From JANJTY01 sp038257155 (lineage in GTDB: Bacteria; Pseudomonadota; Gammaproteobacteria; Xanthomonadales; Xanthomonadaceae): DNA of 64,000 nucleotides. The notes beneath the pieces were generated by a model. The model had not been told where the DNA came from. It saw only the letters and a list, made by a program, of their open reading frames with translations, and made no database searches. This document shows positions 36,727 through 44,857 of the stretch, piece after piece. Location of the stretch: the NCBI GenBank assembly GCA_038257155.1, contig JBBSJP010000009.1, positions 1 to 64,000 of the forward strand, read 5' to 3'. The position numbers were made by a program, and so were the translations under genes. Every line of letters starts with the position of its first letter. The first letter of the stretch is position 1.

Positions 36727-37265
36727 GGCAGGAACCGCGCCACGCAGGCATTGACATGGCCCTGTGCGGCAAGGATCAGGTCAGCCAGTTCCCGCGCCGC
36801 GCCGTGGCCGCCGGCGCGCTGTGTCTGCCAGTGGGCATGCTCGGCTGTCCAGGCGTGTGCGTTAGCCGGGACCACGGCCAGTCCGGCGCGCCGCATCGCA
36901 GACAGGTCAGGCAGGTCATCGCCCATGAACGCGACCTGGGTTTCGTCAATGCCCAGTTCACGCGCAAGTCCCAGCATGGCGGTGAGTTTGTCCAGGCAGC
37001 CCTGCTGCAGCCGGGTGATGCCCAGTTCCCTGGCGCGGTGCGCAACGATCGGACTCTGGCGGGCAGTGATGATGGCGACCTCGATGCCGTTCTGTTGCAA
37101 CAGCTTCAGACCCAGTCCGTCATGCACATGAAATACCTTGAACTCGCTGCCGTCGGACGCGATACCGAGGCCGCCGTCGGTCAAGGTGCCGTCGACATCG
37201 AAACAGACCAGGCGAATGCGCGCAGCGCGTTCGGTGACTTCCGCGGGAATGGGCAAGGTGGACAT
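36723..37265 (-). CDS. kdsC: 3-deoxy-D-manno-octulosonate-8-phosphate phosphatase KdsC
   Basis: 180 residues. The HAD phosphatase motif I is 'CFDVDGTLTDGGL' (catalytic Asp pair about residues 19-21), motif III is 'KLTAML..' and motif IV is 'VAFMGDDLPDLSAMRRAG'. It removes the phosphate from Kdo-8-P in Kdo biosynthesis for LPS core. It lies between kdsD and lptC. Confidence 0.94.
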   Translation of the reverse strand: MSTLPIPAEVTERAARIRLVCFDVDGTLTDGGLGIASDGSEFKVFHVHDGLGLKLLQQNGIEVAIITARQSPIVAHRARELGITRLQQGCLDKLTAMLGLARELGIDETQVAFMGDDLPDLSAMRRAGLAVVPANAHAWTAEHAHWQTQRAGGHGAARELADLILAAQGHVNACVARFLP

Positions 37266-37345
37266 GGCCGTGCTCAGGAACAGACTGCCAAGCAGAACAC
37301 GCCGGACCTTGCTGGCAACGGAACCGCGGATTTGCCTCGCATCGT

Positions 37346-38443
37346 TCAGACCACGCGTGCGCGCAGCAGATCGTGGATGTTCAGGGCGCCAACCAGGCGC
37401 TCTTCCGCATCGACCACCAGCACGGCGTTGATCTTGTGCGCTTCCATCAGGCGTGCGGCTTCCACGGCCAGCTTGTCGGCGCCGATGGTTTTTGGGCTGC
37501 GGTTCATGACGCTCAGCACCGGGGTGCCGCGCAGATCGATATTGGCGTCGTCCAGAGTGCGGCGAAGATCGCCGTCGGTGAATACGCCGAGCAGCTTCTG
37601 GTTCGCATCGATCACCGCGGTCATGCCGAGGCGCTTGCGGCTCATCTCGACCAGCGCGTCGCTGAGCGAGGCCTCGGCCGGCACGCTGGGTACTTCCGGG
37701 CCACGGTGCATGATGTCGGCAATATGCAGCAGCAGGCGACGACCCAGGCTGCCGGCCGGATGCGAGCGGGCGAAATCCTCGTCGGTGAAGCCGCGTGCCT
37801 CAAGCAGGGCGATGGCCAGGGCATCGCCCATCACCAGGGCGGCCGTGGTGCTGGCAGTGGGCGCCAGGCCCAGCGGGCAGGCTTCGGCCGGCACGCTGAC
37901 ATCCAGATGCACATCGGCGAGACGGGCGAGGGTGGAGCGTGGACGGCCAGTCAGCGCGATCATCGGATTGCCCTGGCGCTTGAGCACCGGAACGATGGTC
38001 AGCACTTCGTCGGTCTCGCCCGAATTGGACAGTGCCACCACGACGTCGGCGTCGGTAATCATGCCCAGATCGCCATGACAGGCTTCGCCCGGGTGCACGT
38101 AGAACGAAGGTGTGCCTGTGGAGGCCAGGGTCGCCGCCACCTTGCGCGCGATGTGGCCGGACTTGCCCATCCCGGTGGTCACCACGCGACCCTTGCAGCG
38201 GTAAAGCAGCTGACAGGCGGCGACAAAATCGCCATCGACGCGTGCCTGCAGCGCTTCCAGCGCGCGGGTTTCGGTTTCGATCACCGCCAGGCCACTACGG
38301 CGCAGGCGCATTTCGTCGAGAATTTCGGGGTGACTCCCCGGGAAGATCTGGATCTGGGCGTTCATTGGGCTGTGCTCTGTCAGGATCGTCGTCATGGAAG
38401 GGTTCTGGTTGCCGCTCGGCTTCTTGCGAGCCTTCGTGCTCAT
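37346..38443 (-). CDS. kdsD: D-arabinose-5-phosphate isomerase KdsD
   Basis: 365 residues from the ATG at 38443, which has GAGGG six bases upstream. In-frame ATGs at 38395 and 38365 give 349 and 339 residues, nearer the family's usual 325-335. It has a SIS sugar-isomerase domain ('VTTGMGKSGHIARKVAATL', 'ALSNSGETDEV') and two C-terminal CBS domains. It converts ribulose-5-P to arabinose-5-P, the first committed precursor of Kdo. First gene of the kds-lpt-rpoN operon, divergent from ibaG-murA. Confidence 0.93.
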   Translation of the reverse strand: MSTKARKKPSGNQNPSMTTILTEHSPMNAQIQIFPGSHPEILDEMRLRRSGLAVIETETRALEALQARVDGDFVAACQLLYRCKGRVVTTGMGKSGHIARKVAATLASTGTPSFYVHPGEACHGDLGMITDADVVVALSNSGETDEVLTIVPVLKRQGNPMIALTGRPRSTLARLADVHLDVSVPAEACPLGLAPTASTTAALVMGDALAIALLEARGFTDEDFARSHPAGSLGRRLLLHIADIMHRGPEVPSVPAEASLSDALVEMSRKRLGMTAVIDANQKLLGVFTDGDLRRTLDDANIDLRGTPVLSVMNRSPKTIGADKLAVEAARLMEAHKINAVLVVDAEERLVGALNIHDLLRARVV

Positions 38444-38681
38444 TCCTGACCCTCGTCGACCCCGCTCCGTACGGGGTTTGCGTCGACCCTGTGGCCGAAC
38501 GCGGTAGCGCCTTACTCTGATGGCAAGCGTCTACGTGGTGAGAGTGCCGGAATGGCAACCGTAGCCGGGAGACGCTTCTGCTAAACTTCGCCGCCCATTC
38601 TACCCCGCTTCGGACCCCGTTCAGCCTCGGCAGTTCCTTGCCTCGACGAATTGGCTCCGGGCCAACGGCATCGCCCCCTCC

Positions 38682-38924
38682 ATGGACACCCAAACCATCC
38701 GCCAGCTGATCGAATCCGGCTTGCCCGGCGCGCGCGCCGACGTGCGCGGTGACGACGGCGTGCATTTCGAAGCCACCGTGGTGGCCGAACAGTTCGCCGG
38801 CAAACTGCCACTGGCCCGGCACCGCCTGGTCTACGCCACCCTCGGCGAGCGCATGGGCGGAGAAATCCACGCCCTTTCGCTGAAGACCCTGACCCCGCAG
38901 GAAGCGGGTTCCGGCGGCCAGTAA
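38682..38924 (+). CDS. ibaG: BolA family protein IbaG
   Basis: 80 residues. The BolA fold is visible ('IRQLIESGLPGARADVRGDDGVHFEATVV', 'RHRLVYATLGERMGGEIHALSLKTLTP'). IbaG-type BolA proteins work with monothiol glutaredoxin and Fe-S clusters and are typically encoded next to murA, as here. The 238-base gap to kdsD should hold divergent promoters. Confidence 0.88.
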   Translation: MDTQTIRQLIESGLPGARADVRGDDGVHFEATVVAEQFAGKLPLARHRLVYATLGERMGGEIHALSLKTLTPQEAGSGGQ

Positions 38925-39025
38925 CCTGCTTCGGCTTGCGCGCCGAAACCCGCGACAGGTTTCACTGTCGGGCGCTTGATCCTCAAGCGTGTTGCCCGCG
39001 CAATGCCCTTTTTGCGGCTCATGCT

Positions 39026-39067
39026 GTTCCCCGTTCCCCGTTCCCCGTTCCCCGTTCCCCGTTCCCT
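39026..39067. repeat. Second GTTCCCC heptanucleotide array (about 6 units)
   Basis: Tandem CGTTCCC units are the exact reverse complement of the GGGAACG unit at 5079-5249. The array ends 12 bases before the murA start codon, in the position of its ribosome site and leader, so copy number could affect translation. Confidence 0.9.
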
Positions 39068-39079
39068 GACTTTAATTAA

Positions 39080-40348
39080 ATGGCCAAAATCCTGATCACC
39101 GGCGGTACCGTGCTGGACGGCGAGGTGCAGATCTCGGGCGCCAAGAACGCCGTGCTGCCAATCCTGGCGGCCTCCTTGCTGGTCGATGGCCAGATGGACA
39201 TCGGCAATGTGCCGCACCTGCAGGATGTCACCACCAGCATGGAGCTGCTTGGCCAAATGGGTGTGAACCTGTCGGTCGACGAGAAGATGCGCATCCAGGT
39301 CGACGCCAGTCGCGCCGACCGTCATGTCGCGCCGTACGAGCTGGTGAAGACCATGCGCGCCTCGATCCTGGTACTTGGCCCCCTGCTGGCGCGCTTCGGC
39401 GAGGCCGTGGTCTCGCTGCCCGGTGGCTGCGCGATCGGTAGCCGGCCGGTTGACCAGCACATCCGCGGCCTGCAGGCGATGGGCGCGGACATCGTGGTCG
39501 AGGGTGGCTTCATCCTGGCCAATGCCCGCCGCCTGCGTGGCGCGCGCATCGTGATGGACATGGTCACGGTCACCGGCACCGAGAACATCATGATGGCGGC
39601 CACCCTGGCCAAGGGCACCACCATCATCGAGAACGCCGCGCAGGAGCCCGAGGTAATCGACCTGGCCGACTGCCTCAACGCGATGGGCGCGCGGGTCAGC
39701 GGCGCGGGCAGCAGCACCATCGTGATCGAAGGCGTCGAGCGGCTTGGCGGCGGCAGCTTCGACGTGCAGCCCGACCGCATCGAGACCGGCACCTTCCTGG
39801 TTGCCGGCGCCATCACCGGTGGACGCGTGATGGCCCGCAAGGCGCGCCCCGACACGCTCGATGCCGTGCTGCAGAAGCTCGAGAAAGCCGGCGCGCAGAT
39901 CGACGTCGGTCCGGACTGGATCCAGCTCGACATGCGTGGCAAACGCCCACGCGCGGTCAATCTCACCACCGCGCCGTATCCGGCCTTTCCGACCGACATG
40001 CAGGCGCAGTTCTGCGCCCTCAATGCGGTGGCCGAGGGCGTTGGTGTGGTGACCGAAACCATCTTCGAAAACCGCTTCATGCACGTGCAGGAACTGCAGC
40101 GCCTGGGCGCCGACATCCGCGTCGAGGGCAAGTCCGCGATCATCACCGGCGCGGCCAAGCTGAGTGGCGCTCCGATCATGGCCACCGACCTGCGCGCCTC
40201 GGCCTCGCTGGTGCTGGCGGGCCTGGTGGCCGAGGGCGACACCATTGTCGACCGCGTCTACCACATCGATCGCGGCTACGAGAACATCGAGGAAAAGCTC
40301 AGCGGCCTGGGCGCCAAGATCCGGCGTTTGCCGACGCGCACCAGCTGA
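39080..40348 (+). CDS. murA: UDP-N-acetylglucosamine 1-carboxyvinyltransferase MurA
   Basis: 422 residues. It is an EPSP-synthase-like fold with the catalytic loop Cys in 'LPGGCAIGSRPVDQH' (about residue 116-117, the fosfomycin target; Cys present, so the enzyme should be sensitive). The Lys-Asn 'SGAKNAVLPI' motif near residue 20 and 'VYHIDRGYENIEEKL' near the end are conserved. It catalyses the first committed step of peptidoglycan synthesis. It lies downstream of ibaG, separated by the tandem array. Confidence 0.96.
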   Translation: MAKILITGGTVLDGEVQISGAKNAVLPILAASLLVDGQMDIGNVPHLQDVTTSMELLGQMGVNLSVDEKMRIQVDASRADRHVAPYELVKTMRASILVLGPLLARFGEAVVSLPGGCAIGSRPVDQHIRGLQAMGADIVVEGGFILANARRLRGARIVMDMVTVTGTENIMMAATLAKGTTIIENAAQEPEVIDLADCLNAMGARVSGAGSSTIVIEGVERLGGGSFDVQPDRIETGTFLVAGAITGGRVMARKARPDTLDAVLQKLEKAGAQIDVGPDWIQLDMRGKRPRAVNLTTAPYPAFPTDMQAQFCALNAVAEGVGVVTETIFENRFMHVQELQRLGADIRVEGKSAIITGAAKLSGAPIMATDLRASASLVLAGLVAEGDTIVDRVYHIDRGYENIEEKLSGLGAKIRRLPTRTS

Positions 40349-40417
40349 CGTGCTTTGCCCTGCGTCGCTGCATGAGCAGCGGCAATCTCCGTGGATTTTT
40401 CTGCCTGAAATGTGCGC

Positions 40418-43012
40418 ATGAACAACGCCCACCGCAAACCCCTTCCCGGTACTTCACTCGACTGGTTCGATGCCCGCGCTGCGGTTGAAACACTGCAAGC
40501 CGGCAGCTATGACAAGCTGCCCTACACCGCCCGCGTGCATGCCGAGAACCTGGTTCGGCGCTGCGATCCGGCGATCCTCGATGATTGCCTGCGCCAGCTG
40601 ATCGAGCGCCGTCGCGACCGCGACTTTCCCTGGTTTCCTGCGCGCGTGGTATGCCACGACATCCTCGGCCAGACCGCCCTGGTCGATCTGGCGGGCCTGC
40701 GTGATGCGATCGCGGATCAGGGTGGCGATCCGGCCCAGGTCAATCCGGTGGTGCCGGTGCAGCTGATCGTCGACCACTCGCTGGCGGTGGAGTGTGGTGG
40801 CTTTGATCCGGACGCCTTTGCCAAGAACCGCGCGATCGAGGATCGCCGCAATGCGGACCGTTTCCATTTCATCGATTGGACCAGGCAGGCCTTCCGCAAC
40901 GTCGATGTGATTCCACCGGGCAACGGGATCATGCATCAGATCAACCTGGAGAAGATGTCGCCGGTGATCTATGTACAGGACGGTGTGGCCTTCCCCGACA
41001 CCTGCGTCGGCACCGACAGCCACACCCCGCACGTAGATGCGCTGGGCGTGATCGCGGTGGGCGTGGGTGGGCTGGAAGCCGAAAGCGTGATGCTGGGTCG
41101 CGCCTCGTGGATGCGCCTGCCCGAGATCGTCGGTGTTGAGTTGAGCGGCGAACCACAGCCGGGTATCACCGCCACCGACATCGTGCTGGCGCTGACCGAA
41201 TTCCTGCGTCAGTCCAAGGTCGTCGGCGCCTACCTCGAGTTCCGCGGTGAAGGTGCGGCGGCACTGACGCTGGGTGATCGCGCGACCATCTCCAACATGG
41301 CGCCGGAGTACGGCGCCACTGCAGCGATGTTTTTCATCGACGACAACACACTCGACTACTTGCGCCTGACAGGCCGAACCGATGAGCAGGTCGCGTTGGT
41401 TGAGAACTACGCCAGGACTGCCGGTCTGTGGAGCGATGCATTGGCCGACGCACAGTACGAGCGCAGCCTGCAGTTCGACCTGTCCGGCGTGGTGCGCAAT
41501 ATGGCCGGCCCCTCAAATCCGCATGCGCGCGTAGCCACAAGCGAGTTGGCGTCTCGCGGCATTGCGAAGTCCTACACCGAAACGCCCGGCCAGATGCCCG
41601 ATGGCGCGGTGATCATCGCCGCGATCACCAGCTGCACCAATACGTCCAATCCGCGCAACGTGATCGCCGCTGGCCTGCTGGCGCGCAACGCCAATCGCCG
41701 TGGCCTGGTCCGCAAGCCCTGGGTAAAGAGTTCGCTGGCGCCAGGTTCCAAGACGGTGTCGCTGTATCTGGAAGCCGCCGGCCTGAAAGAAGAGCTGGAA
41801 CAACTCGGCTTCGGCATCGTCGCGTTTGCCTGCACCACCTGCAACGGCATGAGCGGCGCGCTGGATCCTGCCATCCAGCAGGAGATCGTCGAGCGAGATC
41901 TGTATGCCACCGCCGTGCTCAGCGGCAACCGCAATTTCGACGGCCGTATTCACCCGTATGCCAAGCAGGCCTTCCTGGCCTCGCCGCCGCTGGTGGTGGC
42001 CTATGCCATCGCCGGCAGCATCCGCTTCGACATCGAGAAGGACGTGCTGGGTGTGGATGCCGAAGGCAACGAGGTGCGCCTGAAAGACCTGTGGCCCTCG
42101 GATGCCGAGATCGACGCCATCGTGAAGTCGGCGGTCAAGCCCGAGCAGTTCCGCGCCGTCTACGTGCCGATGTTCAAGATCGCGGTGGAATCCGGTGCCA
42201 AGGTGAGCCCGCTTTACGACTGGCGCGCGCAGAGCACCTACATCCGCCGCCCGCCGTACTGGGAAGGCGCGCTGGCCAAGCCACGCACGCTCAGCGGCCT
42301 GCGCCCGCTAGCCCTGCTCGGCGACAACATCACCACCGACCATCTTTCGCCCTCCAACGCGATCATGCGCAGCAGCGCCGCGGGTGAGTACCTGGCGAAG
42401 ATGGGCCTGCCGGAAGAGGACTTCAATTCCTACGCCACCCACCGCGGCGACCATCTCACGGCATTGCGCGCGACCTTCGCCAACCCGACCCTGGTCAACG
42501 AGATGGCGGTGGTCGATGGCGCGGTGAAGAAGGGCTCACTGGCGCGGGTTGAACCGGAACGCCAGGTGATGCGCATGTGGGAAGCGATCGAGACCTACAT
42601 GGAGCGCGGCCAGCCGCTGATCATCATCGCCGGCGCCGACTATGGCCAGGGCAGCTCGCGCGACTGGGCGGCGAAGGGCGTGCGCCTGGCTGGTGTGGAG
42701 GTCATCGTGGCGGAAGGCTTCGAACGCATCCACCGCACCAACCTGATCGGCATGGGCCTGCTGCCGCTGCAGTTCCTGCCCGGCACCACCCGCAAGACGC
42801 TGGAACTCGACGGCAGCGAAACTTATGACGTGATCGGCCAGCGCACCCCGCGCGCCGAGCTCACCCTGGTCGTACAGCGCCGCAACGGCGAGCGCGTCGA
42901 GGTGCCCGTCACCTGTCGCCTGGACTCCGACGAGGAAGTGCTGATCTACGAAGCCGGCGGCGTGCTGCAGCGCTTCGCGCAGGATTTCCTGGCGGCCAAC
43001 AAGGCGGCCTGA
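40418..43012 (+). CDS. acnD: Fe/S-dependent 2-methylisocitrate dehydratase AcnD
   Basis: 864 residues from ATG 40418 (MNNAHRKPLPG); the frame opens at GTG 40412, two codons earlier. Aconitase motifs are 'CVGTDSHTPHVDALG' and '4Fe-4S ligands' in 'ITSCTNTSNPRNV' and 'CTTCNGMSGAL', with the swivel domain 'GADYGQGSSRDWAAKGVRL'. AcnD makes 2-methyl-trans-aconitate in the methylcitrate cycle (propionyl-CoA breakdown) and needs PrpF, whose gene follows after a 1.8-kb insertion. prpB and prpC are not in this window. Confidence 0.95.
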   Translation: MNNAHRKPLPGTSLDWFDARAAVETLQAGSYDKLPYTARVHAENLVRRCDPAILDDCLRQLIERRRDRDFPWFPARVVCHDILGQTALVDLAGLRDAIADQGGDPAQVNPVVPVQLIVDHSLAVECGGFDPDAFAKNRAIEDRRNADRFHFIDWTRQAFRNVDVIPPGNGIMHQINLEKMSPVIYVQDGVAFPDTCVGTDSHTPHVDALGVIAVGVGGLEAESVMLGRASWMRLPEIVGVELSGEPQPGITATDIVLALTEFLRQSKVVGAYLEFRGEGAAALTLGDRATISNMAPEYGATAAMFFIDDNTLDYLRLTGRTDEQVALVENYARTAGLWSDALADAQYERSLQFDLSGVVRNMAGPSNPHARVATSELASRGIAKSYTETPGQMPDGAVIIAAITSCTNTSNPRNVIAAGLLARNANRRGLVRKPWVKSSLAPGSKTVSLYLEAAGLKEELEQLGFGIVAFACTTCNGMSGALDPAIQQEIVERDLYATAVLSGNRNFDGRIHPYAKQAFLASPPLVVAYAIAGSIRFDIEKDVLGVDAEGNEVRLKDLWPSDAEIDAIVKSAVKPEQFRAVYVPMFKIAVESGAKVSPLYDWRAQSTYIRRPPYWEGALAKPRTLSGLRPLALLGDNITTDHLSPSNAIMRSSAAGEYLAKMGLPEEDFNSYATHRGDHLTALRATFANPTLVNEMAVVDGAVKKGSLARVEPERQVMRMWEAIETYMERGQPLIIIAGADYGQGSSRDWAAKGVRLAGVEVIVAEGFERIHRTNLIGMGLLPLQFLPGTTRKTLELDGSETYDVIGQRTPRAELTLVVQRRNGERVEVPVTCRLDSDEEVLIYEAGGVLQRFAQDFLAANKAA

Positions 43013-43027
43013 GGTCTTTCACTAGTC

Positions 43028-43120
43028 GGAGGGCGGATCTCGATCCGCCGCTGCCGGTCAATTCAGTCGGGTTCGGATTTGCCCCGACACCGCGCCGTGG
43101 CGGATCAAGATCCGCCCTCC
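43028..43120. repeat. REP-doublet/MITE-like element, copy 2
   Basis: GGAGGGCGGATCTCGATCC (43028-43046) is repeated in inverted form with one mismatch at 43102-43120. The ends match copy 1 at 9060-9160; the interior is largely different. It lies just downstream of acnD. Confidence 0.8.
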
Positions 43121-43131
43121 CGAGCAGCAAT

Positions 43132-43154
43132 GTAGGGCGGCATCCCATGCCGCC
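43132..43154. repeat. 23-bp palindromic repeat (copy 1 of 2)
   Basis: GTAGGGCGGCATCCCATGCC followed by GCC contains the palindrome GGCGGCATCCCATGCCGCC. An identical 23-bp copy lies at 58093-58115. Confidence 0.85.
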
Positions 43155-43203
43155 ATCTGGGCTCCTTGACGAGCCGCCTTTACGCCGCAGATTCTGCTTG
43201 TAT

Positions 43204-43241
43204 ATGCCCTTATAGGGCATTAGTATGCCCGTTATGGGCAT
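43204..43241 (+). promoter_or_regulatory. Two tandem palindromic operators of the HTH-MNT gene
   Basis: ATGCCCTTATAGGGCAT (43204-43220) and ATGCCCGTTATGGGCAT (43225-43241) are two 17-bp palindromes of form ATGCCC-N5-GGGCAT. They are spaced 21 bp centre to centre, i.e. two helical turns, so two dimers could bind the same face. The first gene downstream encodes an N-terminal winged helix, so autoregulation is the natural reading. The second site overlaps the first possible start codons. Confidence 0.75.
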
Positions 43242-43872
43242 TTCGAATGAGGGGCGAGTGAGTGAAGCTGCGGCCTTGTACGCCAAGGCCAGCCTTGCCG
43301 ACGCCCTGTTCACCCGCACCCAGCAGCGCGTGCTGGCTTGTCTGTTTGGTCAGCCAGGCCGCAGTTTCAGCGTCAGCGAACTGATCCACACCACCGGCGC
43401 CGGCAGTGGCGCGGTGCAGCGCGAGGTCGCCCGACTGTCGGGAAGCGGCCTGCTGAGCCTCGAGGCGGTCGGTAACCAGAAGCGCTACCGCGCCAACCCG
43501 CAGTGCCCGATTCATGACGAACTGGTCTCCATTGTCCGCAAGACATTTGGCCTGGCGACGCCGCTGCGCGAGGCCTTGGCTCCGCTAGCCGATAGCATCC
43601 ATGCGGCCTTTGTTTACGGGTCGGTGGCCAAGGGCCACGACACCGCCAGCAGCGACATTGACCTGATGCTGGTATCGGATGCGCTCAGCTATGGCGAGGT
43701 CATGGCGGCTCTTGATCCGCTGATCGAACGCATGGGCCGAAAGATCAATCCAACCCTGTATTCCCGCAGCGAACTGGCCAAGCGCATTGCGGAAGGCAAC
43801 AGCTTCGTCACCCGCGTCCTCGCGCAACCGCGCATCTGGCTGATCGGAAGCGAGCATGATCTCGGCACTTGA
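43225..43872 (+). CDS. Winged-helix/nucleotidyltransferase (MNT) fusion, antitoxin-like
   Basis: 215 residues from ATG 43225. ATG 43234 (MGISNEG) or GTG 43258 (after GAGGGG) would spare the operators and are equally possible. Residues about 25-95 form a MarR/ArsR-like winged helix ('TQQRVLACLFGQPGRSFSVSELIHTTGAGSGAVQREVARL'). Residues about 130-150 carry the minimal nucleotidyltransferase motif 'GSVAKGHDTASSDIDLMLV', with both metal-binding Asp residues intact. MNT proteins of HepT/MntA systems AMPylate and silence a HEPN toxin. Its stop overlaps the HEPN-like gene by 17 bases. Confidence 0.8.
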   Translation: MPVMGISNEGRVSEAAALYAKASLADALFTRTQQRVLACLFGQPGRSFSVSELIHTTGAGSGAVQREVARLSGSGLLSLEAVGNQKRYRANPQCPIHDELVSIVRKTFGLATPLREALAPLADSIHAAFVYGSVAKGHDTASSDIDLMLVSDALSYGEVMAALDPLIERMGRKINPTLYSRSELAKRIAEGNSFVTRVLAQPRIWLIGSEHDLGT

Positions 43873-44269
43873 AAACCTTACTGGTCCGGGCAAGCCGCTG
43901 TCGCCCGAGCCGCCCGACCAGGCCGAGATCGATGGTCTGTTGCGCTCGGGCCGCGCCCGACTCGTCGACGCAAGAAACGTTGCGCTTTCCCTGGAAAGCC
44001 GTTTCGATCTGGCCTACAACGCGGCGCACGCACTGTGCCTGGCTGCCCTGCGCAGCACTGGCTACCGCGCGCGTCAACGCTACATCGTGTTCCAGGTTCT
44101 GCCGCACACCCTTGGCCTGGGCCCGGAAATCTGGCGCGTGCTGGCCAAGGCCCACGATCTGCGTAACCTGGCCGAATACGAGGGCCACGTGGATGTGGAA
44201 GAGCGTTTCGCGGCGGACCTGATCTCCGCGTGTGAGCGGGTGTCTGCGGTGATCGAGACGCAGCGATGA
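43856..44269 (+). CDS. HEPN-like protein, candidate toxin partner
   Basis: 137 residues, all-helical, resembling the HEPN/HepT-like group: 'SLESRFDLAYNAAHALCLAALRSTGYR' is the typical helix 2 of HEPN antitoxin/toxin partners. The candidate active motif is 'RNLAEYEG', Arg-Asn followed by Tyr where canonical RNases have RX4-6H, so the catalytic His seems absent. The Tyr could be the AMPylation target, by analogy with HepT. The 17-base overlap with the MNT gene indicates coupled expression. Function as a toxin is inference. Confidence 0.7.
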   Translation: MISALENLTGPGKPLSPEPPDQAEIDGLLRSGRARLVDARNVALSLESRFDLAYNAAHALCLAALRSTGYRARQRYIVFQVLPHTLGLGPEIWRVLAKAHDLRNLAEYEGHVDVEERFAADLISACERVSAVIETQR

Positions 44270-44294
44270 AACTCAACAACGAGGTGCTTGCAAG

Positions 44295-44853
44295 GTGACC
44301 GTCCTGCGCTGCACTGCCAAGCTGCTCAAGCAACTGAAGCAGCCCCCCCAAGGCGACCGAGCCTGCACCCCAGGACAACCCACTGGGCGAGTGGTACGCC
44401 GACCTGGATGTCTGGCGTCGGCAGCCCTTCGTGGTGATGCTCAATGGCGCAACCGGCGTCGTGCTGGTCTCGCCCGCCAACGCCGCAGAACTTCGCCGAC
44501 TGCACGAGCGAGCCCTGCTGCAGTTCGCCAGCCTGTGCGAGCATTTTTGCCTGCGAAGTGCCGGAGTAGACGCCGAACTGGACGGGTTCGACGCCGGTTT
44601 CAGCTACGGTCCCGCCTGCGACCGCAGCCTGATGTCCTCGTTGAACCAACGCAAGTCTGAGATCTGGATGAGCCTGGAGCACGCCGATTCGCCGGCACAA
44701 ATCGCCGCGCGGCTTTGGAACGGGATGTTCCAGCACCCGGCCTTGGGCCGCGACGCAAGGTCCAACAGCAAGTATCACCGGCCTCTCGACCTCGTTCGGC
44801 AGCGTCTGATGCCATCAGATTCGATTCTTCCATTCAATCCCATTCGATCCTGA
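44295..44853 (+). pseudogene. DUF6933-like gene with a C7 homopolymer frameshift
   Basis: Starting at GTG 44295 the frame reads VTVLRCTAKLLKQLKQPP, then shifts inside a run of seven Cs (44343-44349). Removing one C joins it perfectly to KATEPAPQDNPLGEWYADL and on to the stop at 44853, giving about 185 residues. 'LRCTAKLLKQL' and 'LGEWYADL' match, from memory, the DUF6933 family of unknown function. An internal start at 44431 (MVMLNGATG) would leave only 140 residues. The prpF ATG follows after 4 bases. The shift may be a real mutation, phase variation or a sequencing error. Confidence 0.7.
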
Positions 44854-44857
44854 AGCC

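Noticed and set aside
38831..40432. A 533-codon minus-strand ORF opposite murA
   Set aside because: Antisense shadow of murA with low-information sequence; murA has all its catalytic motifs.
43225..44269. Type II defence island or prophage remnant around the MNT/HEPN pair
   Set aside because: No integrase, transposase, tRNA or other defence genes are adjacent; only the small module is present.
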